Source: Acinetobacter kanungonis
GTDB taxonomy: Bacteria > Pseudomonadota > Gammaproteobacteria > Pseudomonadales > Moraxellaceae
NCBI RefSeq assembly: GCF_009939195.1
Contig: NZ_JAACKC010000010.1
Coordinates: 103,340-167,339, forward strand
DNA: 64,000 nucleotides
Reading direction: 5' to 3'
In this document: positions 27,281 to 36,422 of the stretch, one piece after another
Layout of the letters: every line of letters begins with the position of its first letter
How positions within the stretch are numbered: the stretch's first letter is position 1
Notes under the pieces: model-generated
Database searches by the model: none
The model's input: the letters and a program-made list of their open reading frames with translations, nothing else
Told to the model about the DNA's origin: nothing
Translations under genes and position numbers: made by a program

Positions 27281-28924
27281 TTAACTAAACTCACCAACAG
27301 CACGTTCTTTTGCCCAGTCTCGCAGCACAAATTTCTGTAGTTTGCCTGTCGAGGTCTTTGGGATCTCAGTAATCACAATATCTTTTGGCACTTTAAAGCG
27401 TGCGAGATGTTCTTGGCAGAAGCTGATGATTTCTTCAGGGGTCACAGATTTTCCTTCTTTCAGTTCAATGAAGGCACAAGGGACTTCTTGCCAGCGTGGA
27501 TCTGGTTTGGCAACCACAGCAGCCGTCAGAATGGCTGGATGTCGATACAGCACTTCTTCAACTTCTAAGGAGGAGATGTTTTCGCCCCCTGAAATAATCA
27601 CATCTTTGGAGCGGTCAGTAATTTTGGCATAACCATCAGGTTGGCAAACGGCTAAATCACCAGTATGGAACCATCCGCCTTTAAAGGCTTCTGCCGTAGC
27701 ATCAGGATTTTTCAGATAACCTTTCATGACAATGTTGCCGCGGAACATGATTTCACCCATGGTGGTGCCATCTTTGGGTACAGGTTCTAGCGTTTCTGGG
27801 TCAAGCACTTTCATGCCGTCTTGTAGTGGATAAGGCACACCTTGACGCGAATGTAGTTGAGCTTGTTCTTGAATGCTGAGTTCACTCCAGCCCGCTTGCG
27901 ATGCACAGAGAGCAGACGGACCATAAGTTTCGGTCAGTCCGTAAACATGGGTGACATTGATGCCAATATTGCGCATACCTTCAATAATAGCAGCAGGAGG
28001 TGCGGCACCAGCCACCATCACTTCAACACGATGTTCAAATTTAATTTGCTTCTGTTCAGGTGTGTTAATCATCATCGATAACACAATTGGAGCACCACAG
28101 AAATAATCGACCTGATGTTCAGCAATCAGTTTAAAGATCAGTTCTGGATCAACCTTACGCAAGCAGATATTGGTACCACCATTGGCCGCCATGGTCCACG
28201 CAAAACACCAACCGTTGCAATGGAATAGAGGCAGGGTCCATAGGTAAGTCGCACGAGGTGTCATACCGCAAGCGATAATGTTACTGGCGGCATTAATGTA
28301 TGCACCGCGATGATGATAAACCACGCCTTTAGGATTACCCGTGGTACCTGAGGTGTAATTCAGGCTAATCGCATCCCACTCATCATTGGGTAAATGCCAT
28401 TCAAACTCTGCATCACCCTCAGCAAGCCAGTCTTCATATTCAATTTGCCCAATCGGGGTCGAAAAACACTGTTCGTATTCCTCATCATCGACATCAATCA
28501 CATAAATGGAATGAGAAACCAAACTCAAAGCTTCTTTGGCGAGTGCTGCAAATTCAGGATCGACCAGGAGGACTTTGGTTTCGGCATGCTCCAACATGAA
28601 GGCAATAGTCTTGGCATCTAAGCGCGTATTCAGGGTATTGAGTACCGCACCAATCATCGGTACCGCAAAATGTGCTTCAATCATGGCAGGAATATTGGGT
28701 AACAGCACGGAAACCGTGTCGTTTTTACCAATGCCCAGTTTTTGCAACTGATGTGCAAACTGGCGGCAACGGTTGTAGGTTTCGCGCCAGCTGATGTGTC
28801 GCTTGCCATGAACAATCGCATCTTGATGCGGATAAATATACGCCGCGCGTTCTAAGTAGCGAAGTGGTGAAAGCGCAACAAAGTTTGCAGGGGTGCGCGG
28901 TAGTTCATCATAGGCAGCGACCAT
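27281..28924 (-). CDS. Acyl-CoA synthetase (AMP-binding)
   Basis: A 547-residue ANL-superfamily enzyme that activates a carboxylic acid via an acyl-adenylate to the CoA thioester. It has the ATP loop LNYTSGTTGNPKGVVYHHRG (about 190), VYGLTETYGPSALC, GWFHTGDLAVCQPDGYAKIT with the adenosine-binding Asp, RSKDVIISGGENISSLEVEE, and the C-terminal catalytic lysine in IPKTSTGKLQKFVLRDW. It resembles medium/long-chain AlkK-like ligases. Exact chain length is unknown. Ribosome-binding site GGAG lies 7 bases before ATG. It is transcribed away from thrS. Confidence 0.9.
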   Translation of the reverse strand: MVAAYDELPRTPANFVALSPLRYLERAAYIYPHQDAIVHGKRHISWRETYNRCRQFAHQLQKLGIGKNDTVSVLLPNIPAMIEAHFAVPMIGAVLNTLNTRLDAKTIAFMLEHAETKVLLVDPEFAALAKEALSLVSHSIYVIDVDDEEYEQCFSTPIGQIEYEDWLAEGDAEFEWHLPNDEWDAISLNYTSGTTGNPKGVVYHHRGAYINAASNIIACGMTPRATYLWTLPLFHCNGWCFAWTMAANGGTNICLRKVDPELIFKLIAEHQVDYFCGAPIVLSMMINTPEQKQIKFEHRVEVMVAGAAPPAAIIEGMRNIGINVTHVYGLTETYGPSALCASQAGWSELSIQEQAQLHSRQGVPYPLQDGMKVLDPETLEPVPKDGTTMGEIMFRGNIVMKGYLKNPDATAEAFKGGWFHTGDLAVCQPDGYAKITDRSKDVIISGGENISSLEVEEVLYRHPAILTAAVVAKPDPRWQEVPCAFIELKEGKSVTPEEIISFCQEHLARFKVPKDIVITEIPKTSTGKLQKFVLRDWAKERAVGEFS

Positions 28925-29415
28925 GTAATAACTCCATGTATATTTATTATCATCGATGATTTAAAGATAAGCCTTTCAGAATCGACATGCATTTATGCTT
29001 TAGTCGAGTGAGGGTTTATTTATAAGGTTATGAATTTTATGTAAAAATAATGAATAATCATCATTTAATGAATCTAAATTCATAAATGTGATTAAATTCA
29101 ATCATATATGAAAAAGTAGAATGTGTGTTTATTTTTTAATCTTTATTGTCAATAGAGAGAACTACTGCGGATAAAAATAGAGATTTATGAGATGACTATT
29201 AAAAATCATTCTAAAGGCTTCAAATGCATAAAAAATGACAATTTTCTGATTGGGATGAGATTTATAGAGGGAAAAGGTTTTATCCAACCCTGAACACGTG
29301 TAAAATTCTTAGCAGTTTTTTATACACCGTTTTTATCTTTTGAGGTTCTGCCTCGATCATAATCTCGCGGTGACATGCTCCATGGTACGGGGCATCACTC
29401 CTTAAGGATTTTTTT
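28925..29415. other. Divergent intergenic region and thrS leader
   Basis: These 491 bases separate the minus-strand acyl-CoA synthetase from thrS. The first half is very AT-rich with no gene. The thrS-proximal part holds a small hairpin GAGG-TTCTG-CCTC (29342-29354) and the anticodon-like hairpin described separately. A TGTAAAAT (29299-29306) could be a -10 element for thrS, but no good -35 accompanies it. Confidence 0.5.
29370..29398 (+). promoter_or_regulatory. Anticodon-arm-like hairpin, candidate ThrRS operator
   Basis: ATGCTCC (29375-29381) pairs with GGGGCAT (29389-29395), 7 bp with one G-U, around the 7-base loop ATGGTAC. Read as an anticodon loop this gives U33, GGU at 34-36 and A37, as in tRNA-Thr(GGU). 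The outer GTGA (29370-29373) can pair with TCAC (29395-29398) across a small bulge. The structure ends five bases before the thrS ribosome-binding site AAGGA (29404-29408). E. coli ThrRS represses its own mRNA by binding an anticodon-like arm in the same place. The match here is by eye. Confidence 0.65.
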
Positions 29416-31338
29416 ATGCCAATTATCACTTTGCCAAATGGCGATCAAAAACAGTTTGATCAAGCCGTATCTGTGATGGACGTTGCGTTAAGCATTGGTC
29501 CTGGTCTTGCAAAAAATACAGTTGCAGGTCGTGTGAATGACCGCTTAGTGGATGCATCGGATTTAATTACCGAAGATGCAACGCTGCAAATTATTACGCC
29601 TAAAGATGATGAAGGTGTAGAAATCATCCGTCACTCTTGTGCGCACCTGGTGGGTCATGCAGTTAAGCAGCTTTTCCCAGAAGCAAAGATGGTGATTGGT
29701 CCAGTCATTGAAGATGGCTTCTATTACGATATTTTCAGTGCAAAGCCATTTACGCCAGAAGACATGGCAGCGATCGAAGAGCGTATGAAAAAGCTCATCG
29801 ATCAAGATTACGACGTCATTAAAAAAATGACGCCACGTGATGAGGTGATTGCAGAATTCACAGCGCGTGGTGAAGATTATAAATTGCGCTTGATTGCAGA
29901 CATGCCTGAAGAAACCCAAATGGGCCTGTACTACCATCAAGATTATTTGGACATGTGTCGTGGTCCACACGTACCAAATACTAAATTTTTAAAAGCATTC
30001 AAGCTTACTAAAATGTCAGGCGCTTATTGGCGTGGTGATGCGAAAAACGAACAGCTACAACGTATTTATGGTACAGCGTGGGCAGACAAAAAACAGCTAG
30101 CGGCTTATATCAAACGCATTGAAGAAGCTGAAAAGCGTGACCACCGTAAAATTGGTAAAGCTTTAGACCTGTTCCATATGCAAGAAGAAGCGCCGGGTAT
30201 GGTGTTCTGGCATCCAAACGGTTGGACCATTTACCAAGTCCTTGAACAATATATGCGTAAAGTTCAGCAGGACAATGGTTACCTCGAGATTAAAACACCA
30301 CAAATCGTAGATTTTACGTTGTGGGAAAAATCGGGTCATGCAGCAAACTATGCGGACAATATGTTTACGACCCATTCTGAAAGTCGTAACTATGCAGTTA
30401 AACCAATGAACTGCCCATGTCACGTGCAAGTGTTCAACCAAGGCTTGAAATCTTACCGTGATTTGCCAATCCGTTTAGCGGAGTTTGGTTCATGTCACCG
30501 TAACGAGCCATCTGGTTCATTGCACGGCATTATGCGTGTACGTGGATTTACTCAAGATGATGCGCATATTTTCTGTACCAAAGAACAAATCGGTGCTGAA
30601 GTTGCAGACTTTATTAAACTGACTTTAGATGTTTATAAAGACTTTGGCTTTGAAGAAGTGCAAATGAAATTGTCGACTCGTCCAGAAAAACGTGTCGGTG
30701 ATGATGCGCTTTGGGATATGGCTGAGAAATCACTGGCTGATGCTTTGGATGCTGCGGGTCTGGCTTGGGAGCTGCAACCAGGTGAAGGCGCATTCTATGG
30801 TCCGAAAATCGAATTCTCGCTAAAAGACTGCTTAGGCCGTGTATGGCAATGTGGTACAATTCAGTGTGACTTTAACTTACCAGAACGTTTAGATGCATCA
30901 TATGTCACAGAAGACAATGATCGTGATCAACCTGTGATGTTGCACCGTGCAATTCTTGGCAGTTTTGAGCGTTTTATTGGTATACTTATTGAACACTATG
31001 CGGGCTTTATGCCACCATGGTTAGCGCCAGTACAAGCATGTGTGATGAATATTACCGATTCTCAGGCTGAAGCTTGTGAGTCTGTCGTTGCTAAACTTAA
31101 AGAAAGCGGTATTCGCGCGATTTCCGACTTGAGAAATGAGAAAATCGGCTTTAAGATTCGTGAACGTACATTAGAGCGTATTCCATACTTACTGGTTCTT
31201 GGCGACCGTGAAGTAGAGGAAGGTACAGTGAACGTGCGTACCCGCTCTGGAAAAAATTTGGGTACTATGTCAATCGACGCTTTCGTTGACTTAGTAAAAG
31301 CAGCCGTTGCCGAACGCGGCCGGTACATTGTGGAGTAA
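29416..31338 (+). CDS. thrS: Threonyl-tRNA synthetase
   Basis: A 640-residue class II synthetase that charges tRNA-Thr. N-terminal TGS domain (1-60), editing domain with [18 protein letters not shown] and CRGPHVPNT (cysteine and histidines of the editing site), catalytic domain with [12 protein letters not shown] and the motif 2 loop [20 protein letters not shown], motif 3 [19 protein letters not shown], and the anticodon-binding domain at the end. Zinc ligands Cys and His are retained. infC starts five bases after the stop. An anticodon-like hairpin just upstream suggests feedback control of translation. Confidence 0.97.
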   Translation: MPIITLPNGDQKQFDQAVSVMDVALSIGPGLAKNTVAGRVNDRLVDASDLITEDATLQIITPKDDEGVEIIRHSCAHLVGHAVKQLFPEAKMVIGPVIEDGFYYDIFSAKPFTPEDMAAIEERMKKLIDQDYDVIKKMTPRDEVIAEFTARGEDYKLRLIADMPEETQMGLYYHQDYLDMCRGPHVPNTKFLKAFKLTKMSGAYWRGDAKNEQLQRIYGTAWADKKQLAAYIKRIEEAEKRDHRKIGKALDLFHMQEEAPGMVFWHPNGWTIYQVLEQYMRKVQQDNGYLEIKTPQIVDFTLWEKSGHAANYADNMFTTHSESRNYAVKPMNCPCHVQVFNQGLKSYRDLPIRLAEFGSCHRNEPSGSLHGIMRVRGFTQDDAHIFCTKEQIGAEVADFIKLTLDVYKDFGFEEVQMKLSTRPEKRVGDDALWDMAEKSLADALDAAGLAWELQPGEGAFYGPKIEFSLKDCLGRVWQCGTIQCDFNLPERLDASYVTEDNDRDQPVMLHRAILGSFERFIGILIEHYAGFMPPWLAPVQACVMNITDSQAEACESVVAKLKESGIRAISDLRNEKIGFKIRERTLERIPYLLVLGDREVEEGTVNVRTRSGKNLGTMSIDAFVDLVKAAVAERGRYIVE

Positions 31339-31343
31339 CAGCG

Positions 31344-31895
31344 ATTAAACAGCCTGACCGTAATCAACAGGGCGGTAACAAATCAAACCGTCCTGCTTTG
31401 AATGATGAAATTCGTGCGAAAGAAGTTCGTCTTGTCGACGAAAATGGTGAGCAAAAAGGTATTGTGAGCTTGGCAGATGCATTGCGCGCTGCTGAAAGTG
31501 TTGACCTTGATCTTGTAGAGATTGTGGCAAACGCTGAACCACCTGTTTGTAAAATCATGGACTTCAATAAGCATTTGTTTGATCTGAAGCAAAAGCAGAA
31601 AGAAGCGAAGAAAAAACAACATCAAGTGCAGGTTAAAGAAATCAAACTCCGCCCTGCAACGGATGTTGGTGATTACAACGTAAAATTACGTGCAATTATC
31701 AAGTTCCTTGAAGAAGGCAACAAGGTAAAAATCACATTACGCTTCCGTGGTCGTGAAATGGCTCACCAGCAGTTAGGTTTGGCTCAATTGCAAAAAGTTG
31801 AAGCTGACGTGGCTGAAGTTGGTATTGTAGAGCAAGCACCAAAAATGGAAGGCCGTCAAATGGGTATGTTACTTGGACCGAAAAAGAAAAAGTAA
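31344..31895 (+). CDS. infC: Translation initiation factor IF-3, ATT start
   Basis: A 183-residue IF-3, which keeps 30S subunits free and checks start codons. The frame contains [20 protein letters not shown], the linker-rich [20 protein letters not shown] and the C-domain [19 protein letters not shown], ending MLLGPKKKK. The family start is reached only with ATT at 31344, 8 bases after GGAG (31332-31335); the next candidate, TTG 31398, would cut off 18 residues. AUU is the known start of infC in many bacteria and lets IF-3 repress its own synthesis. The gene is coupled to thrS. Confidence 0.95.
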   Translation: MKQPDRNQQGGNKSNRPALNDEIRAKEVRLVDENGEQKGIVSLADALRAAESVDLDLVEIVANAEPPVCKIMDFNKHLFDLKQKQKEAKKKQHQVQVKEIKLRPATDVGDYNVKLRAIIKFLEEGNKVKITLRFRGREMAHQQLGLAQLQKVEADVAEVGIVEQAPKMEGRQMGMLLGPKKKK

Positions 31896-31905
31896 TGCTC
31901 CGTTT

Positions 31906-31939
31906 GAAAAAAAGCACTGCATTGGCAGTGCTTTTTTTT
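31906..31939 (+). terminator. Terminator after infC
   Basis: AAAAAGCACTGC (31909-31920) pairs with GCAGTGCTTTTT around ATTG, with a long T-run. It ends the thrS-infC unit, so rpmI-rplT must be transcribed separately here. Confidence 0.85.
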
Positions 31940-32090
31940 GCAGAAAAGAAAGAGAATTTAAGCTCATTAAATCTGGATTTTATGGATATCGTTAAAGGTG
32001 AAATTCATCATTTGAGACTGCTGTAGTAAGAAAAAGCATGCTATAACTACAGCTTCATTCAACCAAGCTAAGTAAAAAGATAGGGTAAAA

Positions 32091-32708
32091 ATGATTGATT
32101 TATATTATTGGGGTACACCCAATGGGCATAAAATTACCATCGCATTAGAAGAAATGGGCTTGGAGTATCAAATTTTTCCCATCAATATTTTGGAAAATGA
32201 TCAGTTTCAGCCTGATTTCTTGAGAATTTCTCCGAATAATAAAATTCCTGCCATTGTGGATCAGGATGGGCCGAATGGAGAATCAATTTCGGTGTTTGAG
32301 TCGGGTGCAATTTTACAATACTTGGGACGTAAAACAGGCTTATATTATCCGACGGATGAGCAAGCGCGAGTTGAAGTTGAGCAGTGGTTAATGTGGCAAA
32401 AAGGTGGGTTTGGACCGATGTTGGGGCAAAATCATCATTTTAGTCGTTTTGCACCAGAGCATATTCCTTATGCTGCTGCACGTTATGTCAATGAAACAAA
32501 GCGTCTGTACGGGGTTTTGGATAAACAGTTGATCGGTCAGCAATATGTTGCGGGTGAGTATTCAATTGCAGATATGGCAATCTTGCCGTGGATTGCGCGT
32601 CATGAATGGCAGCAGATTCAATTGGAAGATTATCCGAATGTGCAAGAATATTATGAGCGATTAACTGCGCGTCCTGCTGTGCAAAGAGCATTGGCGATTC
32701 AGGTGTAA
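32091..32708 (+). CDS. yfcG: YfcG-like disulfide-bond oxidoreductase (GST family)
   Basis: A 205-residue glutathione S-transferase fold protein. The thioredoxin-like N-domain has TPNGHKITIALEEMGLEY, FLRISPNNKIPAIVDQDG and the glutathione-binding ESGAILQYLGRKTG, close to E. coli YfcG, a nu-class enzyme that reduces disulfides with glutathione. The C-terminal helical domain includes YVAGEYSIADMAILPWIARH. Symbol assigned by resemblance only. It stands alone after the infC terminator. Confidence 0.82.
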   Translation: MIDLYYWGTPNGHKITIALEEMGLEYQIFPINILENDQFQPDFLRISPNNKIPAIVDQDGPNGESISVFESGAILQYLGRKTGLYYPTDEQARVEVEQWLMWQKGGFGPMLGQNHHFSRFAPEHIPYAAARYVNETKRLYGVLDKQLIGQQYVAGEYSIADMAILPWIARHEWQQIQLEDYPNVQEYYERLTARPAVQRALAIQV

Positions 32709-33068
32709 CATCAAGTGTGGAGGGGGTGCACTATAAACCTCCACAAGAAAGTATATTTTCAGACGTTGAGCCTTTTAAGCAAAACAGAAGCTTTATATCA
32801 AGTATTCATAAAGTTACACAGCACTCATCACATCTTGAGCATAATTTTTCTAGAAAGCAGGTTTTGCACTTTTGATGGGCTTTAAAGGTTTTAGGAAGTC
32901 TCTATTTTTCCTTGGCATTTATTCACCTAGATGATGGCTTATGTCTCTTTTGTATCTGAGACATGAAAGGAAGATTTTTGCTCTCAGGCGGATACCTTCA
33001 TTATGTTAATATCTGCCACTTACCCAGCATTTTTTGTGATTTCCAGATTTGGAAGTCAGTAGGTTGTG
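32709..33068. other. Intergenic gap after the GST gene
   Basis: No gene is evident in 360 bases. A perfect 7-bp stem ATGTCTC/GAGACAT (32941-32947 with 32958-32964) has a 10-base loop and no T-run. Nothing else stands out. Confidence 0.5.
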
Positions 33069-33359
33069 ATGAAAGCATTTTTTTTGAATTTAACCCGCAT
33101 CATTGAAGCGAATCCTAAAATTTATATCAGTATTATTGTGGGAATAGCAGGCTGTTGTATGTTATTCGTTGCAGAAGCCGTGCATGTTCAAAAAATTGTG
33201 GAATTACTGAATACCAAGAATCAAACCATCTTACGTGCAGCCATTGAGCCAATTTCAGATAAATACACGCTGGCGCGCAGTGTGTTATTGATCTTCACAT
33301 TTATTTGGTCAGCTTATGAATATCGTTCGACCAAGAAAAAGTTAGGCTTGTCTTCATAA
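33069..33359 (+). CDS. Small membrane protein, uncharacterised
   Basis: A 96-residue protein with two hydrophobic segments (about residues 19-38, ISIIVGIAGCCMLFVAEAV, and 73-87, SVLLIFTFIWSAYE) and a basic C-terminus (YRSTKKKLGL). I do not recognise the family. A GTG at 33066 precedes the ATG at 33069; the ATG with AGG at 33061-33063 is preferred. The next gene starts five bases after its stop, so the two membrane proteins are probably made together. Confidence 0.72.
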   Translation: MKAFFLNLTRIIEANPKIYISIIVGIAGCCMLFVAEAVHVQKIVELLNTKNQTILRAAIEPISDKYTLARSVLLIFTFIWSAYEYRSTKKKLGLSS

Positions 33360-33363
33360 CCTC

Positions 33364-33792
33364 ATGTGGGCTTTAGGGCTTTTATTTCTTTCGGCTTTTG
33401 GCGCTGCGACTTTATTGCCCTTACAGTCTGAGGCAGTGTTGTTGGGTTTACTGGCAGAGGGCAGTCATTCTGCTGTTGTGCTGATTGCTGTGGCGAGTTT
33501 GGGAAATGTTCTGGGTTCTTGTGTAAACTGGTATTTGGGCTTCAAGATTGAGCATTATAAGCACAAGAAGTGGTTTCCCGTTTCTGAACAAAAAATGCTG
33601 CAAGCACAAGTTATATATCAAAAATATGGTTTTTGGTCACTGCTGTTAAGCTGGGTGCCGATTATCGGAGATCCGATTACGTTAATTGCAGGATTGTTAA
33701 AAGAAAACTTCATTCGTTTTTTGTTGATGGTGATACTGGCGAAAACTGGGCGCTATGTGGTGCTGTATTGTATTTTTATTGGTTGGTTCTAG
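33364..33792 (+). CDS. YqaA-like VTT-domain membrane protein
   Basis: A 142-residue inner-membrane protein resembling the YqaA/DedA (SNARE-associated, VTT) family. It shows the re-entrant-type motifs LSAFGAATLLPLQSEAVLLG near the start and VASLGNVLGSCVNWYLGF, then WVPIIGDPITLIAGLLK with the conserved GDP, and a closing hydrophobic helix. DedA relatives support membrane lipid and proton homeostasis; YqaA itself is poorly known. It is likely co-transcribed with the small membrane protein before it. Confidence 0.82.
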   Translation: MWALGLLFLSAFGAATLLPLQSEAVLLGLLAEGSHSAVVLIAVASLGNVLGSCVNWYLGFKIEHYKHKKWFPVSEQKMLQAQVIYQKYGFWSLLLSWVPIIGDPITLIAGLLKENFIRFLLMVILAKTGRYVVLYCIFIGWF

Positions 33793-33882
33793 TATTTGAA
33801 GTTTGGCTTGATGAGGTTGTGAATCATAACCAGAAATCTATCGCAATCATAAAGAGGGAGGAAGAGTTCCTCCCTGAATTCC

Positions 33883-34620
33883 TTAAGAACATTGGTTTAG
33901 CTTGAACTGAATTTCGTCTTTAAAGCTAGATTTTTTATAAAGCCATAAGGTAGAGGCGCTACGTTTCACTGCAACTTGGCTGTTCCTTACGGCTTGGATG
34001 ATATTTTGGTCGAGTGCATAAAGACCAGAACCTTGGTTGATTTTGACTTTTTTTACATCACCGTGTTTATCGACTTTAAAGCTAAACTTGATCTTACGAT
34101 CATGTTGATTCAAATCATCACGGCTCAGTTCAAGGTGTGGTTGTTTCGTGTAAGAGAACTTCACTTTTTGTTGCTGTTGTTGTGTCAGCCAGTTTTTAGA
34201 ATTAAAGCCGTAGTTGCATTCAGCCTGTTCTTGTTCCAAATTTAAACTAAAGGTTTGATAGCCAATAATTGGTAGCGTGGTATCTTCCACTGTATAAGGT
34301 TGTACACGCGCCTTACGTACCGCTTGAATCAAAACTTCATCTAGGTTTTTTAAGCCTGTACTTTCCTGAACACTGGCTTGTGTAATTTTTCCAGTCTCAT
34401 CTGCATAAATACGCAAGATGGCTGCGCGATTCTGTCCCTTTAAATCCTCCTTGTTGTATTGAGGTTGAGGAAAAGTCGTCCATTGAATACGGGTGGTTAA
34501 ATGGGCAGGTAAAGCCGTACTTTTTTGGACTGCCAATTGTGAGGTACTGGCTTTTTCTGCGCTATAGCTATGTACAAATGGGAAGATCAGAATCAAGGAA
34601 AAACAAAGCAGTTGTTTCAT
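33883..34620 (-). CDS. Exported protein with two TonB C-terminal-like domains
   Basis: A 245-residue protein with a signal peptide (about 1-20, ending HSYSA) and two consecutive TonB_C-like repeats. The first (about 50-135) has AAILRIYADETGKITQASVQ and NLDEVLIQAVRKARVQPYT; the second (about 160-243) has IKFSFKVDKHGDVKKVKI and ALDQNIIQAVRNSQVAV. There is no Pro-rich linker and no membrane anchor after the signal peptide, so it is not a standard energy-transducing TonB. It may be a free periplasmic protein. Function unknown. Confidence 0.8.
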   Translation of the reverse strand: MKQLLCFSLILIFPFVHSYSAEKASTSQLAVQKSTALPAHLTTRIQWTTFPQPQYNKEDLKGQNRAAILRIYADETGKITQASVQESTGLKNLDEVLIQAVRKARVQPYTVEDTTLPIIGYQTFSLNLEQEQAECNYGFNSKNWLTQQQQQKVKFSYTKQPHLELSRDDLNQHDRKIKFSFKVDKHGDVKKVKINQGSGLYALDQNIIQAVRNSQVAVKRSASTLWLYKKSSFKDEIQFKLNQCS

Positions 34621-34725
34621 AAGGTCAATTAGGACATTCGTTCAAGAATGCTCATGCATAATGGTGGCTGAATTGTTGCTCAGTATTTCCTGATTTGGAA
34701 ATACTGGCAAGTCTAAATTCATGTT

Positions 34726-35979
34726 TTATTGATCTTTTCCTTGAGTGATATCAACCCCAAATAGATCAGATGTTTTTGACCAACTGAGCCCGACCGCCAG
34801 CAGGGTCATACATCCACCCAATACAGTCGCCATAATCGTGCCCATATATCTGGCGGCTAGACCAGATTCGAATGCGCCAAGTTCATTGCTTGACGATACG
34901 AACATGCCATTGACCGCAGCCACACGTCCGCGCATATTTTCGGGTGGGTAAATTTGCAAAATGGTTTGGCGCACCACAACTGAAATACTGTCACAGGCAC
35001 CAGTCATGGCTAAAGCAAATAAGGACAGCCAGAAATGGTTGGAAAAGGCAAAAACTAGGGTGAAAAGACCAAAGCCAGCCACAGCAAGCAACATGTTGCG
35101 CCAAGCATGATGGGTCGGAGGGAATCTAGTGAGTGCAATCATGGTGATGAGTGCCCCAATGGACGGTGCTGCACGTAAATAGCCTAAACCTTCAGGACCT
35201 ATTTTAAGAATGTCTTCTGCAAAAATAGGCAATAAGGCAATGACACCGCCAAAGAGTACGGATACCAGATCGAGTGAAATGGCCCATAATACAATTTTGG
35301 TTTTCCAGATAAAACGAAAACCATCCCCCAAGCTTTCCCATAAATTTTCGGTTTCAATGCTGGGAAAGCTGCGCTTTTGCAATAAATTAATCAGCAGAAA
35401 ACAAATGCTGAGTAATACGGCAACGCTGAGTAAACTGGTTTCACGTCCCAAATAGGCCAACATGAAGCCACCTAGCATCGGACCTAAAATGACGCCACTT
35501 TGCCAACCAATGGTGGTCCATGTGGCACCATTGGCATACAGTTCACGAGGTATTAAAAAAGGTTTTAAGGATGTTGCCGATGGATTGTAAAAACCACGAA
35601 TGGTGCCTAAACCAAAAATTACGGCATAAATGCCCCAAGACAGCGTTGTGACACCGATGTGTCCTAAGCCAAAGGCGTGAAATAAGCCCCATAAAACCAG
35701 TGGAAGTGGGACTGCAAAAAATAAGCAAATTTTCATGATGCTTTGTTTATTAAAGCGATCGGCGAAGTAACCACCCCAGAGTGACAAGGCAATAAAGGGG
35801 AGAGCTTCGGCAAGCCCGATAAAGCCTAAAGTCAGCGGATCTTTGGTGATTTTATATAGGGAATAGGCCACAATAATTTCTTGAATCAGAATGGCGAGAG
35901 TGATGCAGAACTGATTTAAGGTCACAATTGAAAAATCGCGATATCTTAATGCCGCGAAAGCATCAGGGGTTGGCTTCAT
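34726..35979 (-). CDS. MFS transporter (MFS_3, EntS-like)
   Basis: A 417-residue major-facilitator protein with about ten to twelve hydrophobic helices. The loop motif GGYFADRFNKQSIMKICLFF between helices 2 and 3 matches MFS motif A. SLKPFLIPRELYANGATWTT and IYPPENMRGRVAAVNGMFVS are features of the MFS_3 group that includes the enterobactin exporter EntS. The substrate is unknown, and no siderophore synthesis genes are near. Ribosome-binding site is weak. Confidence 0.85.
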   Translation of the reverse strand: MKPTPDAFAALRYRDFSIVTLNQFCITLAILIQEIIVAYSLYKITKDPLTLGFIGLAEALPFIALSLWGGYFADRFNKQSIMKICLFFAVPLPLVLWGLFHAFGLGHIGVTTLSWGIYAVIFGLGTIRGFYNPSATSLKPFLIPRELYANGATWTTIGWQSGVILGPMLGGFMLAYLGRETSLLSVAVLLSICFLLINLLQKRSFPSIETENLWESLGDGFRFIWKTKIVLWAISLDLVSVLFGGVIALLPIFAEDILKIGPEGLGYLRAAPSIGALITMIALTRFPPTHHAWRNMLLAVAGFGLFTLVFAFSNHFWLSLFALAMTGACDSISVVVRQTILQIYPPENMRGRVAAVNGMFVSSSNELGAFESGLAARYMGTIMATVLGGCMTLLAVGLSWSKTSDLFGVDITQGKDQ

Positions 35980-36116
35980 AATCTTGGTATTTTATCGTCA
36001 TGTGATTATTGTAGCGGTTATTGATCCTTGTGATGCTGAATTATTATGATTTTTATATTAAAAATACCTTTAAAGTTATGCGTGGATTTATTGCCTAAAT
36101 AATACGGTTTTTGCTT

Positions 36117-36143
36117 TTGTTTTGTACAAAGATGATTTAGAAT
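36117..36143 (+). promoter_or_regulatory. Candidate rpmI promoter
   Basis: TTGTTT (36117-36122) and TAGAAT (36138-36143) with a 15-base spacer lie about 75 bases before rpmI. The spacing is short of the ideal 17, so this is tentative. A promoter is needed here because infC ends in a terminator 4 kb upstream. The palindrome ACCTGCAGGT follows in the leader and may take part in L20 autoregulation. Confidence 0.35.
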
Positions 36144-36215
36144 AGCGCCTTCCTTACCTGCAGGTCGTTTTTGCAATGGTGCAGACGTGCCGAACAGGTG
36201 TTTAAAGAGGTTGTT

Positions 36216-36410
36216 ATGGCTAAGTTAAAAACTCGCCGTGGTGCAGCTAAACGTTTCAAAGCGACTGCAAACGGTTTCAAGCGTAAACAAGCGTTCAAAC
36301 GCCACATTTTGACCAAAAAATCTGCTAAGCGTATTCGTCAGTTACGCGGCTGTGTAATGGTTCACGTAAGTGACGTTGCTTCAGTTCGCCGTATGTGCCC
36401 ATACATCTAA
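36216..36410 (+). CDS. rpmI: Ribosomal protein L35
   Basis: A 64-residue basic 50S protein with the family sequence [20 protein letters not shown] and [16 protein letters not shown]. The ATG at 36216 follows AAAGAGG; a frame start at 36171 only adds leader sequence. rplT begins 13 bases after its stop behind AAGGAG. In E. coli the pair lies directly after infC and is repressed by L20; here it is transcribed as a separate unit. Confidence 0.97.
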
Positions 36411-36422
36411 GGAGATTTATAA

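Noticed and set aside
32941..32964. 7-bp hairpin as a terminator
   Set aside because: The stem is perfect but there is no T-run and it lies more than 230 bases after the nearest gene.
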